Assembly: GCA_034359265.1 (NCBI GenBank)
Contig: CP136896.1
Location: 18,817,501 to 18,881,500 of the forward strand
Length of the DNA stretch: 64,000 bases
From: Canna indica
Taxonomy: Eukaryota > Streptophyta > Magnoliopsida > Zingiberales > Cannaceae
Direction: 5' to 3'
Within the stretch, counting starts at the first letter, position 1, and every line of letters begins with the position of its first letter. The notes under the pieces were generated by a model that was given only the letters and a program-made list of their open reading frames with translations, was not told where the DNA came from and did not search any database. Positions 45,176-55,874 of this stretch are shown in pieces. A program made the position numbers and the translations under genes.

Positions 45176-47159
45176 ATTTATTGATTGTAACACCTTTATA
45201 TTCATGCATAACAGTGATTTATTGAATAAATTTGAGATAATTCTTCTATTATTCTAATTAATTATTTGAAGGCCTTAAGGTTAGCAAAACTATTAATGTT
45301 ATATATGAAATTTTACCTAATCGATGTTCTGGATTCATTGGCAATGTCTGTTTCACCATCAAACCTTCGAATTTTGAAAATAGTAGGCGAATGTTGCCTC
45401 ATTTTGCGTGCCAAGCTGAAAAATTATATTTTATATGTTTTTATGGTTCAGTTTGAGATGATTCATGGATATAGTAGTTAATGAGGTGAATCTTATCCTA
45501 GATTGACGAGTTATTTTATCCTGTTGTTCCGGTCCATTAATTTACAGTTGTAGTTCCTTTTTGCACTACTTTCATGATACCCATGCTTTCTTTCTTAAAG
45601 TGATTAAATGTGCTATAATTCTCTTTTATTATTGTTTATTTATGCTGAGTATTCTTAATTTATGAGCACTATTTCTACATATATATATGTATGTGGTTAT
45701 GATGTATGGTAGGAGGAGGGGGAGGATGAGGTATGCACTTGACATACCCTTTATTACCGGTTGATAGCACATCTTGTTTATGCTTATATACCTGCGTGTG
45801 TGGTATTGTGATGTGCTTGTTGCATTTCCCGGAAGCCTCGCTGGTGAGGGGAGGATATGCCCCAAAGAGACAGCGTTGGCCTTATTCCGGAAGTTTGACT
45901 GGTGAGGGGAGATCATACCCGAAAGAGATAGTCCGGGGCCCGAGCAGGTGAGGGGAATGTATGCCTTAACAGGCTAGCTTGGAAGAGCCAGTGCCGATGA
46001 GGGAAGGGCATGCCCCAAAGAGACGACACTGAGCTGGGTGGTAGTTCGGCGGCCACCCGTCTACCTACCCTATGTGGCTATGTGGGACCGATGGGTCAGG
46101 GAGCATGCATATGATTGAGGTGTTGCATTGCATACATATGATTGCGGTGTTGCATCCATCCTATTTTATTATTGTGGATATGCTTATAATTATTGATGGA
46201 TGCTTATACTTATTGCTGTGGATATGAGTGGAGAGGTGGATGTTATTGATGCTTTTTCCGTCATTTTTAAAGATATTTTATACTTGTTGATGGATGTTGA
46301 TTTCATGCATAGAGTTGTGGATATATTATTGCCAATGAGGGGAGGGCATGCCCCAAAGAGACGGCACTGAGCTGGGTGGTAGTTCGGCGGCCACCTGTCT
46401 ACCTACTCTATGTGGCTGTGTGGGACCGATGGATCCGGGGAGCATGCATATGATTGAGGTGTTACATTGCATGTATATGATTGAGGTGTTGCATTCTTCC
46501 TATTTTGTTGTTGTAGATATTTTTTACTTGTTGACGGATGTTGATTTCATGCATAGAGTTGTGGATATATTATTGTTGATTTCTTCTAAAGTTGTTGTTA
46601 CGTTATTTATATCGACTATTTGTGTTTTTATGCATGATGATTGATTTGGTGAATTGAGGACTGATCTGCTCACTAAGTCCTAGTTGGACTTACCCCTCAT
46701 TACTGTTATTTTTGTAGCACCTGAGTTAGATCAGAGAGGTACCGGGGTGAAGTATCGCGGCTGGTGGCGGAAGGGCAGCGGGTCTCGTGACAAGTCGTGA
46801 TCGAGGAGGATACCAAGTCCAGTCGTTTTTATTTTGTTGAGTCATGTAGACTCGGTTATTTTGTTTCCGCATTTCCTTAGTTTGGGGTGTCTTCGTTGGG
46901 ACTTTAAAGTTTTGAAAATAAATTGAACCTTCAACATTTTTTTAATTAGTGGTTGGGTTTGTTTTAGAATTTGATATTTTCCTTTAAGTTTTAAATGTCT
47001 TAAAATGTTTGGGTTCATTACTTGTTCATGCATAGTTTGTTTTGGGGTTAGGCTTCGGGGTACGTGGCGTACCCAAGCCGATCATACCGGATTTGGGGTG
47101 TGACAAGTATACTTATGGATTTTTGATGAGAATTATTATTTTTTGTCCTTTACTTGCAG

Positions 47160-47241
47160 GAATACCCCATCTAAGAGACATCTTTTACACGATGAGTTTT
47201 ACATATAAGACATCGTGGCACTTTCTAGTGGCAACACTCTG
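47160..47241 (+). pseudogene. APX array unit H, first exon only
   Basis: Starts after TTGCAG and reads IPHLRDIFYTMSFTYKTSWHF: one base is lost after KD, shifting the frame. It is cut by the insertion of X5 at 47248, so the rest of the unit would lie beyond the window. Confidence 0.8.
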
Positions 47242-47247
47242 CTATCC

Positions 47248-49987
47248 CGTCACACCCCAAATCCGGTATGATCGGCCAGGATACGCCACGTACCCTGAAG
47301 CCTAATCCAACTCAAATAAAACAACAATTACCTGAACATGGGAGAATTTTTTTTGTAGAAAATAGACATGACATCACGAACCAAACCTAAACAAAACTCA
47401 ATATGAATACACTGAACAAGTTATTAAGAAGGAGTTCAAATAAATAAACAAGACTTCTAAAATAAAAAGAAAATGCGGAAACCACAACCCGAGTCAACAT
47501 GCCTCAACAACTCAAAGAGACACTAAAATGACTCAGGTATCCTTCTCGATCACGACATGTCACGAGACCCACTGCCCTGGCCCCACCAGCCGTACTACTG
47601 CACCCCGGTATCTCTTTGATCTAACTAAAATGCTATAAAATAACAGTAATGAGGGGTAAGTCCTGTTGGATTAAATGACACACTAGAGGGGTGGTGAATA
47701 GTATGTTATCTAAACTTATCGCCTAATTTTTGTTTTAATCGTTTCTTAAATTATTTAGGCAAAATTGCAATTTATCGACTAGATGCGGAAGCAAAAATAA
47801 ACCAATTAAACACAAACAAAGATAACAATGCTAACACGAAGATTTATAATGGTTCGGCCCCAATGCCTACTCCACAACCTAAGCACCCCGCTTAGGATTT
47901 TCAAACTAAGTTTATTAGATTAAATCGTTTCCCTTACACAGAGGACTTTGACCCGAAGAGTCTCACTCTCAACCTAAGGCACTTCCACACCCGGAAGTCT
48001 CCGCCTTCTTACCGAGAGCACTCTTCCACCTCAACCCTAAGGGACAACTCAACTAATCCTAGTAACCTATGTTTACACAAGTGGCTTTACACCTTCTACA
48101 CCAAGGTAACCACTTACACACAAGACCTAACACTAGGTCTTCTTACAAGGTAAAATACAATGAAGTGAAAACAAATTAAAAACAAGTCTTTTATAAGAAG
48201 AGGAAGAAAAGAACTTATCACAATGTAAACACCTCTTCTTTTCGAGCCTAGCACCCTTGATGAACCCTTTGATGAAGAACTCTTTGAAGGCGAGGGATCA
48301 AGAGCTAGGTTTGAAAATTTTGATCAATGAAAGAGCTTGAAGGATGCTAGAGATTACTCTTTGAAGGTTATTTGCATCACAAAATACCTAGGAGAGAGAT
48401 TAAAGAAGTTGGGTGAGGGGTATTTGTAACCCCTCAACGGAACGGCTGCTCAACGGGCATTTTTTTCTCCCGTTGGACGCCGTTCGTTCGCTTATCGGTC
48501 GATCGTTGGTCGACCGACCGATCGACCGCTGGTAATTCTTGCTTCTGCCGCTTTGTCCTCTACTATCCAATCGCGATCTTGGTCCTCTGCTATTCGGTCG
48601 ACCGAAGCAGGCACTTCCATATTTTGGCCTCGGTCGGTCTACCGACCGGTCGATCGAAGTAGCCACTACCGATTTCAACCATCTTCGGTCGATCGACCCG
48701 TCGACTGACCGATCGATCGAATTAGCTACTACCAATTTTTAACACTATTCGATCGATCGACCGGTTGACCGAATTGGCTACTGCCAATTTTTAACACCAT
48801 TCGATCGACCGATCGATCGACCGAACCTAGGCTGGAAAATTTTCTTTTTGATCTTCTCGATGCGCGCTTTATTTTCTGGTTCCGTTCTTCAGTGTGCTTC
48901 AATTTGAAGGACTCTCCATGTTTTCTTTTGATTTGTCCAAGCCATCTCTGGTGCACGCATTGGTTTGTTTCAAGATCGATCACAAGACGTGAAACTTGAC
49001 TTGTCATTTATCGATCCTGCGAGCTTCATACTTCAAGAATTTTGTCAAAATAGTCATGAAGAGAATAGAGCATGAAGGAGGAAACCTTCAACCAACAAGT
49101 CCAACTAGGACATAGTGAGTAGATCAATCCTCAGTTCATCAATCAATCATCATGCATAAAAACACAAATAGTCGATATATAATGAACATCAATGTCAGAA
49201 GAAATCAGCAATAATATATATCCACTATTTTATGCAAGACATTAGCATCCGTCAATAAATATAAAATATTCTTAAAAAAAATGACGGGACAAACATCAGT
49301 AACACATCCACCACTCTACTCATGATAATCACATCCATCAATAACTATAAGCATATCCACAGCAATAAAATAGGATGGATGCAACACCGTAATCAAATGC
49401 ATGTAAATACGACATCTCAATCATATGCATGCTCCCCCGGACCCGTCTGTTGGGCATAGCTACATAGGGTAGGTAGACTGGTGGCCGCTAAACTACTACC
49501 CAGCTCAGTGTCGTCTCTTTGGGGCATGCCCTCCCCTCACTAGCACTGGCTCTTCCGAGCTAGTCTGCTGGGGCATACGTTCCCCTCACCTGCTCGGATC
49601 TCTGGACTGTCTCTTTGGGGTATGATCTCCTCTCACCAGTCAGACTTCTGGAATAATGCCAACGCTGTCTCTTTGGGGCATACCCTTCCCATACCAGTGA
49701 GGCTTCCGGGAAATGCAACAAGCACATCACAACACCACACACGCAGGTATATAAGCATTGACAAGATGTGCTATCAACAAGTAATAGAGGGGATGTCAAG
49801 TGCATACCTCATCCTCCACATCCTCCTCCCATACATCACAACCACATACAGATATATATGTAGAGATAGTATCATAAATCATGAATACTCAGCATAGATA
49901 AACAATCATGAAATAGAATTATAGCACATCTAAACACTGTAAGAAAGGAAGCACTTGTATCATAAAAGTAGTGCAGAAAGGAACTCC
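47248..49987 (-). mobile_element. Family X LTR (X5), inverted, left part
   Basis: It begins CGTCACACCCC (the terminal T is changed to C) directly after TATCC of APX unit H, and follows X4 up to AAAGGAACTCC at 49987. There the next LTR is inserted. It is also split by the solo LTR at 47664-49097. The other end lies beyond the window. It carries the CCCCAAAGAGAC repeats at 49505-49710 (inverted). Confidence 0.82.
47664..49097 (-). mobile_element. Inverted solo LTR Z2 inside X5
   Basis: It is flanked by the exact duplication AGTCC (47659-47663 and 49098-49102). On the minus strand it begins TGTTGGTTGAAGG and ends ..ATCCAACA. It is 1,434 bp and belongs to the group of C1/C2-related LTRs, with a palindrome cluster at 48490-48830. 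There is no coding sequence. Confidence 0.9.
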
Positions 49988-50916
49988 TGTTCGCTGAAGG
50001 TTTCTTCCTTCATGCTTTATTCTCCTCATGATTATTTTGATGAGAACAAATCTATTTAACAAGTGCTTGAAGTATGAAAATTGTAGGATCGATGAAAGAT
50101 ACGTCAAGCCTTATGTCCTTCGATCAATATCCAAAATAGATCAATGCGTGCATCAAAAATGTTTTGGATAGCATGGAGAATCCTTTAAAGTTAAAGCATG
50201 CTGAAGAACGAAGTTGGAAAACCAAGCGCGAAATGAGAAAGCCAAGATAGAACTTTCCAACTTTGGTTCGACTGGACGGTGTTAAGTATTGGCAGCAGCC
50301 AATTCGGTCGACCGAATGATGCAAAAAAGTGGCAGTAGCCTTTCGGTCGACCTGTTGGTCGACCGAAGTTAGTGAAGGAATCGTAGAAGGTTGCGTCGGT
50401 CAACCGGTCGATCGACCAACCGAAGACAAAATTTGGCAGAAGGCGCATCGATCGACCGGATGGCGCATCAGTCGACTGGATGGCAAATCGCGAGTCGCAC
50501 GATTTTGGCATCACTAATTCGATCGATCGATTGGTCGACCAGATTTGGGATTACTAATCTCGCAATAGTCGATCGACCGAAGGGTGCGTAATACTCATAG
50601 AAAGTTGGGTGATCAATCGGTCGGTCGATCGACGATCGACCGGACCATAGACCGGGCGTCTGTATCGGTAAAATTTATTCCCGTTGATGCCCTATTTCTG
50701 TTGGGGATTATAAATACTCTCTTCTAACCTCTTTTTTGTCTGTCTCTTAGATAATTTTGGATGCAAAAAGCCTTCAAAGAGTGATTCAATAACATCCTCC
50801 AAGCTTCAAAGTGACAACATTCATCAGCCTAACACTTGATCCCTTGCTGTCAAAATAGCTCTCCTTCAAAGGGTTCATCAAGCCGGTTAGGGGTGGAAAG
50901 AAGACGCATTTAAGTT
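49988..50916 (+). mobile_element. C-group LTR Z3, left part, inside X5
   Basis: It begins TGTTCGCTGAAGG, matching the minus-strand start of Z2, and carries the palindrome cluster (50300-50660) and ATAAATAC near 50710. It is interrupted at 50917 by C2, with the pentamer TTAAG at 50912-50916 as the expected left target copy. The rest lies beyond the window, so it may be a solo LTR or part of a full element. Confidence 0.78.
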
Positions 50917-52486
50917 GTTGGCTTTAGGTTTTTAACCTTAGCATTAATCTATATTTTGATGGTTTTGATGATAACAAACATGAGACTAATGATTTCATTG
51001 AGAATATAATTGAGGTTCCATATCAATTAGCGTTCGATGTCCTCGATCGAAAATATTGGAAGAAATCGAAAATCGGAAATCAAAAATCGGAAATCAGAAA
51101 TCGGAAGGACATTGATCGTCACGCTCAAGTTCGTCACGGAAGTTTCTCGAAGATCGACGAGTGCACCAAAGTCACATTGGACGGGCTCAAAGATCACATA
51201 AAAGCTCTCTAAGATGATGCTCGTTGAAAGCCGGAACCCGGAGACAAAGCGCGGAAGAAAATAGGCTAAAACATAAGTTTTAGCCTAAATTCGGTCGACC
51301 GAGCGATTGACCGAATAGGGTAAGGTATTAGGCAGTAGCCTTATTGGTTGATCGAACGGTCGATCGAATACTGCCTAAAATAGGTAGTGGTTACTTCGGT
51401 CGATCGGTCGGTCGACCGACATAGGCCTAAAATAGGCAGTAAGGTTGGCAGTCAATCGAGCGGTCGACCGACCTACGTATAAGCCAAAGACGCAAGATCG
51501 AGTCGGTCGACCGACGGGTCGACCGGATGGTGGATCGCGTGATATGCATCTGGGCGGTCGACCCGTCGGTCGATCGACCAAAGAGAAGAATGGAGCGGTC
51601 GAATGACCGGTCGACCAGTCGGTCGACCGACCAATCGACCGGCGGCCTGCAACGGATAGTTTACTATCTGTTGAGCAGCTGCTTCTTCAGCAGGGTATAA
51701 ATATACCCTCATATGATTCATTTAACTTCTTCCTTGACATATAGAGATTTTATTGAGGCATTCAAAGGGAAGATCTAGGCCTTCCAACGATTGATCAAGC
51801 GCACTCTGCTATTTCCGCGAACACCTTCTCAAGCGCCAGTTGCTGCCTCAACTCGGGTGTTGATTCAAGCTCTACCCCTTGACGAGTTGAAGGATTGATG
51901 GATTGTAAAAGAGCTTTTCTCTATTGGTTTCATTCTTTAGCTCTTTTTAATTGTATTTTAACTGTTATTTAAACTGTGTTTAATTTGTGCATCTGTAGAA
52001 GACCGGGTGTTTGGTCTTCTGTGTGAAATTGTATCCTTGGTGTAGAAGGAGTACAGCAACTTGTGTAAATTTAGTATTTTCTTGGATTAGTTTAGTTGTC
52101 CCTTAGGCTTGAGGTGGAAGAGGACTCTCGATAAGAAGACGGTGACTTTCGGGTGTGGAAGTGCCTTAGGTTGAGAATGTGTCTCTTCGTTGAAAAGTCC
52201 TAATGTGTAACGGAAACGTAAATTAATCTCGTAAAACTAGTTTGGAAATCCTAAGCGGGGTTCTTAGGCAATGGAGTAGGCATTGGAGCCGAACCACTAT
52301 AAATTCTGTGTTTGCATTGATTTATTGTTGTGCTTAATTGCTTTATCATTTATAAGCTTCCGCATCTAATCGTCAAATTGCATATTGCCTAAATGATTTA
52401 AGTAAATGATTAAAATCAGATTTAGGCTAATTGAATTAGTAAACACACTATTCACCCCCCCCTCTAGTGTTACCATTTTGCCCATA
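50917..52486 (+). repeat. 5' LTR of C2
   Basis: It begins TGTTGGCTTTAGG and ends near TTGCCCATA; the expected terminal ACA is mutated. It is about 1,570 bp long, with the palindrome cluster at 51290-51650. Confidence 0.85.
51697..51704 (+). promoter_or_regulatory. Putative TATA box of C2 5' LTR
   Basis: TATAAATA within GGGTATAAATATACCC, which is itself a short palindrome; the same site is at 63913-63920 in the 3' LTR. Confidence 0.55.
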
Positions 52487-52487
52487 T

Positions 52488-52500
52488 TTGGTATCAGAGC
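52488..52500 (+). promoter_or_regulatory. Primer binding site of C2
   Basis: TTGGTATCAGAGC directly follows the 5' LTR; it fits the plant initiator tRNA-Met 3' end. Confidence 0.82.
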
Positions 52501-52554
52501 GGGTTCGTAGATTGAGATTTCACCATCTCCTCTACAAACATCTCTCGATCGTAA

Positions 52555-53860
52555 AACGGCCCTAGAGTGTATAGCGTCTATACCCCCTAGGTCGATGAAT
52601 CTAACTTTGGTCTTTGGAAGGGTAGAATGTACACTTTCCTAAAGACACAAGGTTTAGGTGTTTTTAATATGGTTAAGATAAAATACGTTGAATCTAAGGA
52701 AAATATGAATGTGTGGACCCAAGAACAAATTAGCATGTTTGAGTTAAATGCTAAAGCAACAAATTGCATATATTGTTCTTTGGGAAATAATATATTTGAA
52801 AACGTCATGCATTGTACTTTCGCATTTGATATTTGGGCTTGCTTAAATGTATTATATGATTATGCTAAAACCGAGGAGTTAGAAACTTTTAATGAAGGTA
52901 GTGATGATAATTGTCATCCTTCCTATACTAACATGGTTTTTGAAGCCCAAAGTGTCTCCAGTCATAAAAGCACTAAAAGCCAGAAGAGAAAGGGCATGTA
53001 AGGAAGAATTGCCCTACCATGAAGAACAAGGCAAAGAGGAGGTCAAATGCTTCCACATCATCATCATATTCGAATGAAGCATCCTCTTCCCATGGCTATG
53101 AAGTAAATTCAAAAGAATGCTTCATGAATGATGACAATGAGGTACACTTCACCTCTTCTAGTCATGTTAATAACAATAATAGTATTAACTCATCTAGCTC
53201 CCATGATTTTGATGAATTGATGGATGAGTATAAAATCATGTATGCCTTGCTCTTGAAAAAGGATAAAGACAATAAAAATTTGAAGAAAGAAAACTCAAAT
53301 CTTAGCTCTCAATTACATGATGTAAAATTAGAAAATGAGAAGCTAAGAATTAGTGTCAACAATCCATGTCATGATACTTTAAGTATTGACACTAAGGATT
53401 TGAAAAATAAAAATGATATATTGAAGAATGAAAATAGCATGTTGAAAACTCAATTGCATGTTATTCATAAAACAACGAATGATTTGAAAAAATGAGTTTG
53501 TTTTTCTAAATAAGAAAGTTAGTAATTTATCTAGTAATTCTTTCTTTAAGAATTCTAAAAATGCAAATGTTTCTTTCAAGAATGCTTATGCACATCATGC
53601 TTCTCATATCAAGCATTCTACAACTAAACCTCATGCTCAAAAGAAGAATGTATCTTTTAAGAATGCTCATGCTCATCCTAGCTCAAATAACAATCATTCT
53701 AAAAATAAATCTCATGTCCATAACAAAAACAGAAAGAAATTTAATGGACATTGTTTTTGTTGTGGTATTTATGGGCATGCCATATATGATTGTGCTTTCA
53801 AAGTGAACCCTAGTGTTGTTAAGATACTTTGGGTACCTAAGCCCATTAACCCCAAGGACC
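52555..53860 (+). pseudogene. gag: Copia-type gag of C2
   Basis: This is the capsid-like gene of C2. The start codon found in C1 is lost (AACGGCC in place of the ATG context). The gag domain is readable from 52627: MYTFLKTQGLGVFNMVKIKY..WTQEQISMFELNAKA..MHCTFAFDIWACLNV. A stop follows at 53001. The frame at 53019-53495 gives KAKRRSNASTSSSYSNEASS and a long predicted coiled coil (KKDKDNKNLKKENSNLSSQL..). After further frameshifts the CCHC knuckle CFCCGIYGHAIYDC is complete (53746-53790). It ends with the segment VLWVPK..NPKDPK. No pol follows. Non-functional, but better preserved than C1. Confidence 0.82.
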
Positions 53861-54446
53861 CAAAGATATTTGGGTACCAAAGGTCTCATCTTCTATTATA
53901 GGGGGAGCTACCACACAAGGGTTAGAGATTGAAGAATTGAAGTTGACCAATGAGTTGAAGGAAGGATCCCTACATGGTTGCAACTTCAAAGTCTTCATCG
54001 CTCTTAATATATTTCAAAAATGTTTTTTTGATTTTTGATTTCCGGTCTCTTCGGAGACCCCGGTGGCCTGTAATTGGCCTAAGCAATCTCGTGGTTTTAA
54101 ATCGTAGGCTCATTGTGGCTTTCGGTTTTCAACCAATAGGAATGATTGAAGATCATATTTTTCATTTATTACTTTTGTGATCTCTTAAAATTCGTTTTGA
54201 TATCCTTCTATTTCATTTTGAAACGAATTTAGAACTATTTAGCAAAGCGAGCCTTTATAATGATATTTTGATGCTTCTCTTTGCTTCTAAGTTTGGTTAG
54301 CTTGCTAAGTAGCTATATTTTCACTAAAACATTAGTGTAGTTTACTTGCAAGCTATGAGTATTATAGGAAGGCTAACTAGGAAGAAAAAGATTAGTTTGG
54401 CTAAATCATCATGAATAGGGTATAACCTTCACTACTAGAAACATGA

Positions 54447-54742
54447 TCTTCAGCAACGGCTATCAGCAACGGCCGCTCAAGCCGTTGCTATTTGCAACGG
54501 CGTTCTTACGGCCGCCCGAGCCGTTGCAGATATCTGTATCTGCAACGGCATTCTAACAGAAAACCGAGCCGTTGCGGATTATTTTAATTATCAGCAACGG
54601 CTTTCTGACGGAAAGGCGAGCCGTTGCTGATTTTTTAATCTTCAGCAACGGCTTGCTAACGGATAAGTGAGCCGTTGCTGATGATAACTTATCAGCAACG
54701 GCTTTCTAACGGGCGAGTGAGCCGTTGCTGATAAGTTTATAT
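54447..54742. repeat. 5' subterminal repeats of the CACTA element
   Basis: CAGCAACGG and CCGTTGCTG alternate about every 40-50 bp, forming at least six inverted pairs. In En/Spm such subterminal motifs bind the TnpA protein. Confidence 0.9.
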
Positions 54743-55144
54743 AGGGCACCAGTCGCGCCCGACCCTTCTTCCTCCTGCTGCTGCCGCCGCCGCTCCTGCC
54801 GACGCTTCTCGCCGCTGCTGCCGCTGCCGACGCCTCTCGCCGCCGCTGCCGCTGCTGCCGGTATGTTGATCGGCCGGAGTATTGGTTAAAATCCGACCGA
54901 AACCCTATTTCTAGGGTTTCGGTCGGCGGCGGTCGGCCTATGGCCGCCGCCGGACCTTCTACAGTGGCCGGACAGTGTGTCCGGCCACTGTACGCCAGCG
55001 CCGGAGGGTGGACTCCGGCGCCGGAATTTTTTATTGTTAATTATTGTTTATTGTTTTTATTGTTTTGAAATTGTTAATTAATTAATTTATAATTGTTAAT
55101 TAATTGTTTAATTTGTTAGATTAATTATTAGTGTTTAGATTAAT

Positions 55145-55295
55145 TTCGGACGCGCGCCGGAATCGTCCACTTCGAACGCGCGCCGGAATCGTCCAATTCG
55201 GACTCGCGCCGGAATCGTCCACTTCGGACTCGCGCCGGAATCGTCTACTTCGGACTCGCGCCGGAATCGTCCACTTCGGATGCGCGCCGAAATCG
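55145..55295 (+). repeat. 26-bp minisatellite, six units
   Basis: The unit TTCGGACTCGCGCCGGAATC plus GTCCAC is repeated six times at 26-bp spacing with few changes. It is rich in CpG in an otherwise AT-rich neighbourhood. Confidence 0.88.
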
Positions 55296-55507
55296 TCTAA
55301 TATGGACTCGAACTGTCTCGAAATATTTAGAAAATAATCATCCATCCGACGAGTTGATATGTTTCACGTACGCATCGACGAATCGGATATGATTTAGCAA
55401 AACCTTAGATCCGTTCGAGAATTGTATGTTCGTGTAAAAAAAGTAGATGATCTTTTATACGACGTACAATTCTTGAATTGTCCCTGATTGGATAATTTGG
55501 GAATATA

Positions 55508-55697
55508 GTTATTTGTACTGCACTTACGTTTTTATTTTAACTATTAACTAATTATTCTAAAATTTGGCAACATCTCTCTTGTTCTCCGATACGCGCCCAG
55601 ATGATATGCGTATTCGGAGAACTGTAGGGAGATGCTGTCGAAATTTAGAATAATTAGTTAACAGTTAAAATAAAAACGTAAGTGCAGTACAAATAAC
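55508..55697. repeat. Long near-perfect inverted repeat (hairpin)
   Basis: Left arm 55508-55594 and right arm 55608-55697 are complementary over nearly their whole length (for example GTTATTTGTACTGCACTTAC and its complement at the far end), with a 13-base loop. A transcript through it would fold into a long, almost fully paired stem. Confidence 0.88.
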
Positions 55698-55874
55698 ATA
55701 AATCCCGAATGGAATTGGACAATCTCACCTAAAGACATTAACCAAAGAAATTGTCATTGATTGATAGAATCATGTCGGCTGATCGAAGTTGGATGTACCG
55801 ACGTCTTGATCGTGGAGCTTTAACGAATGAGTTTCGATTAGGCGTAACGTACTTCGAATCGGAATTTCGTTAGC

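Larger units (their letters stand above)
40621..47105 (+). mobile_element. Family X solo LTR (X3), containing X4
   Basis: It starts TGTAATACCCAAATTT and ends ATTTGGGGTGTGACA. The flanks are ACTAT (40616-40620) and AGTAT (47106-47110). Other APX units read AATTAGTATACTTAT here, so AGTAT is the original target and the left copy has one substitution. Without X4 about 3.36 kb remain. The excess over other X copies is partly due to an internal duplication: the GGGGAGGGCATGCCCCAAAG block near 45993 recurs at 46331. Confidence 0.88.
54750..55874 (+). other. 5' leader region of the CACTA element
   Basis: There is no clear gene in this stretch. A GC-rich CTGCTGCCGCC segment lies at 54760-55020, an AT-rich stretch at 55030-55140, a 26-bp minisatellite at 55145-55295, then two inverted repeats (55421-55476 and 55508-55697). 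It probably holds the promoter and the leader of the transposase gene. Confidence 0.6.

Noticed and set aside
48400..48742. Ser/Asp/Arg-rich frames such as RSVDGSIDRRW
   Set aside because: They are translations of the GTCGAC/CGATCG palindromes in copia-type LTRs and occur on both strands.
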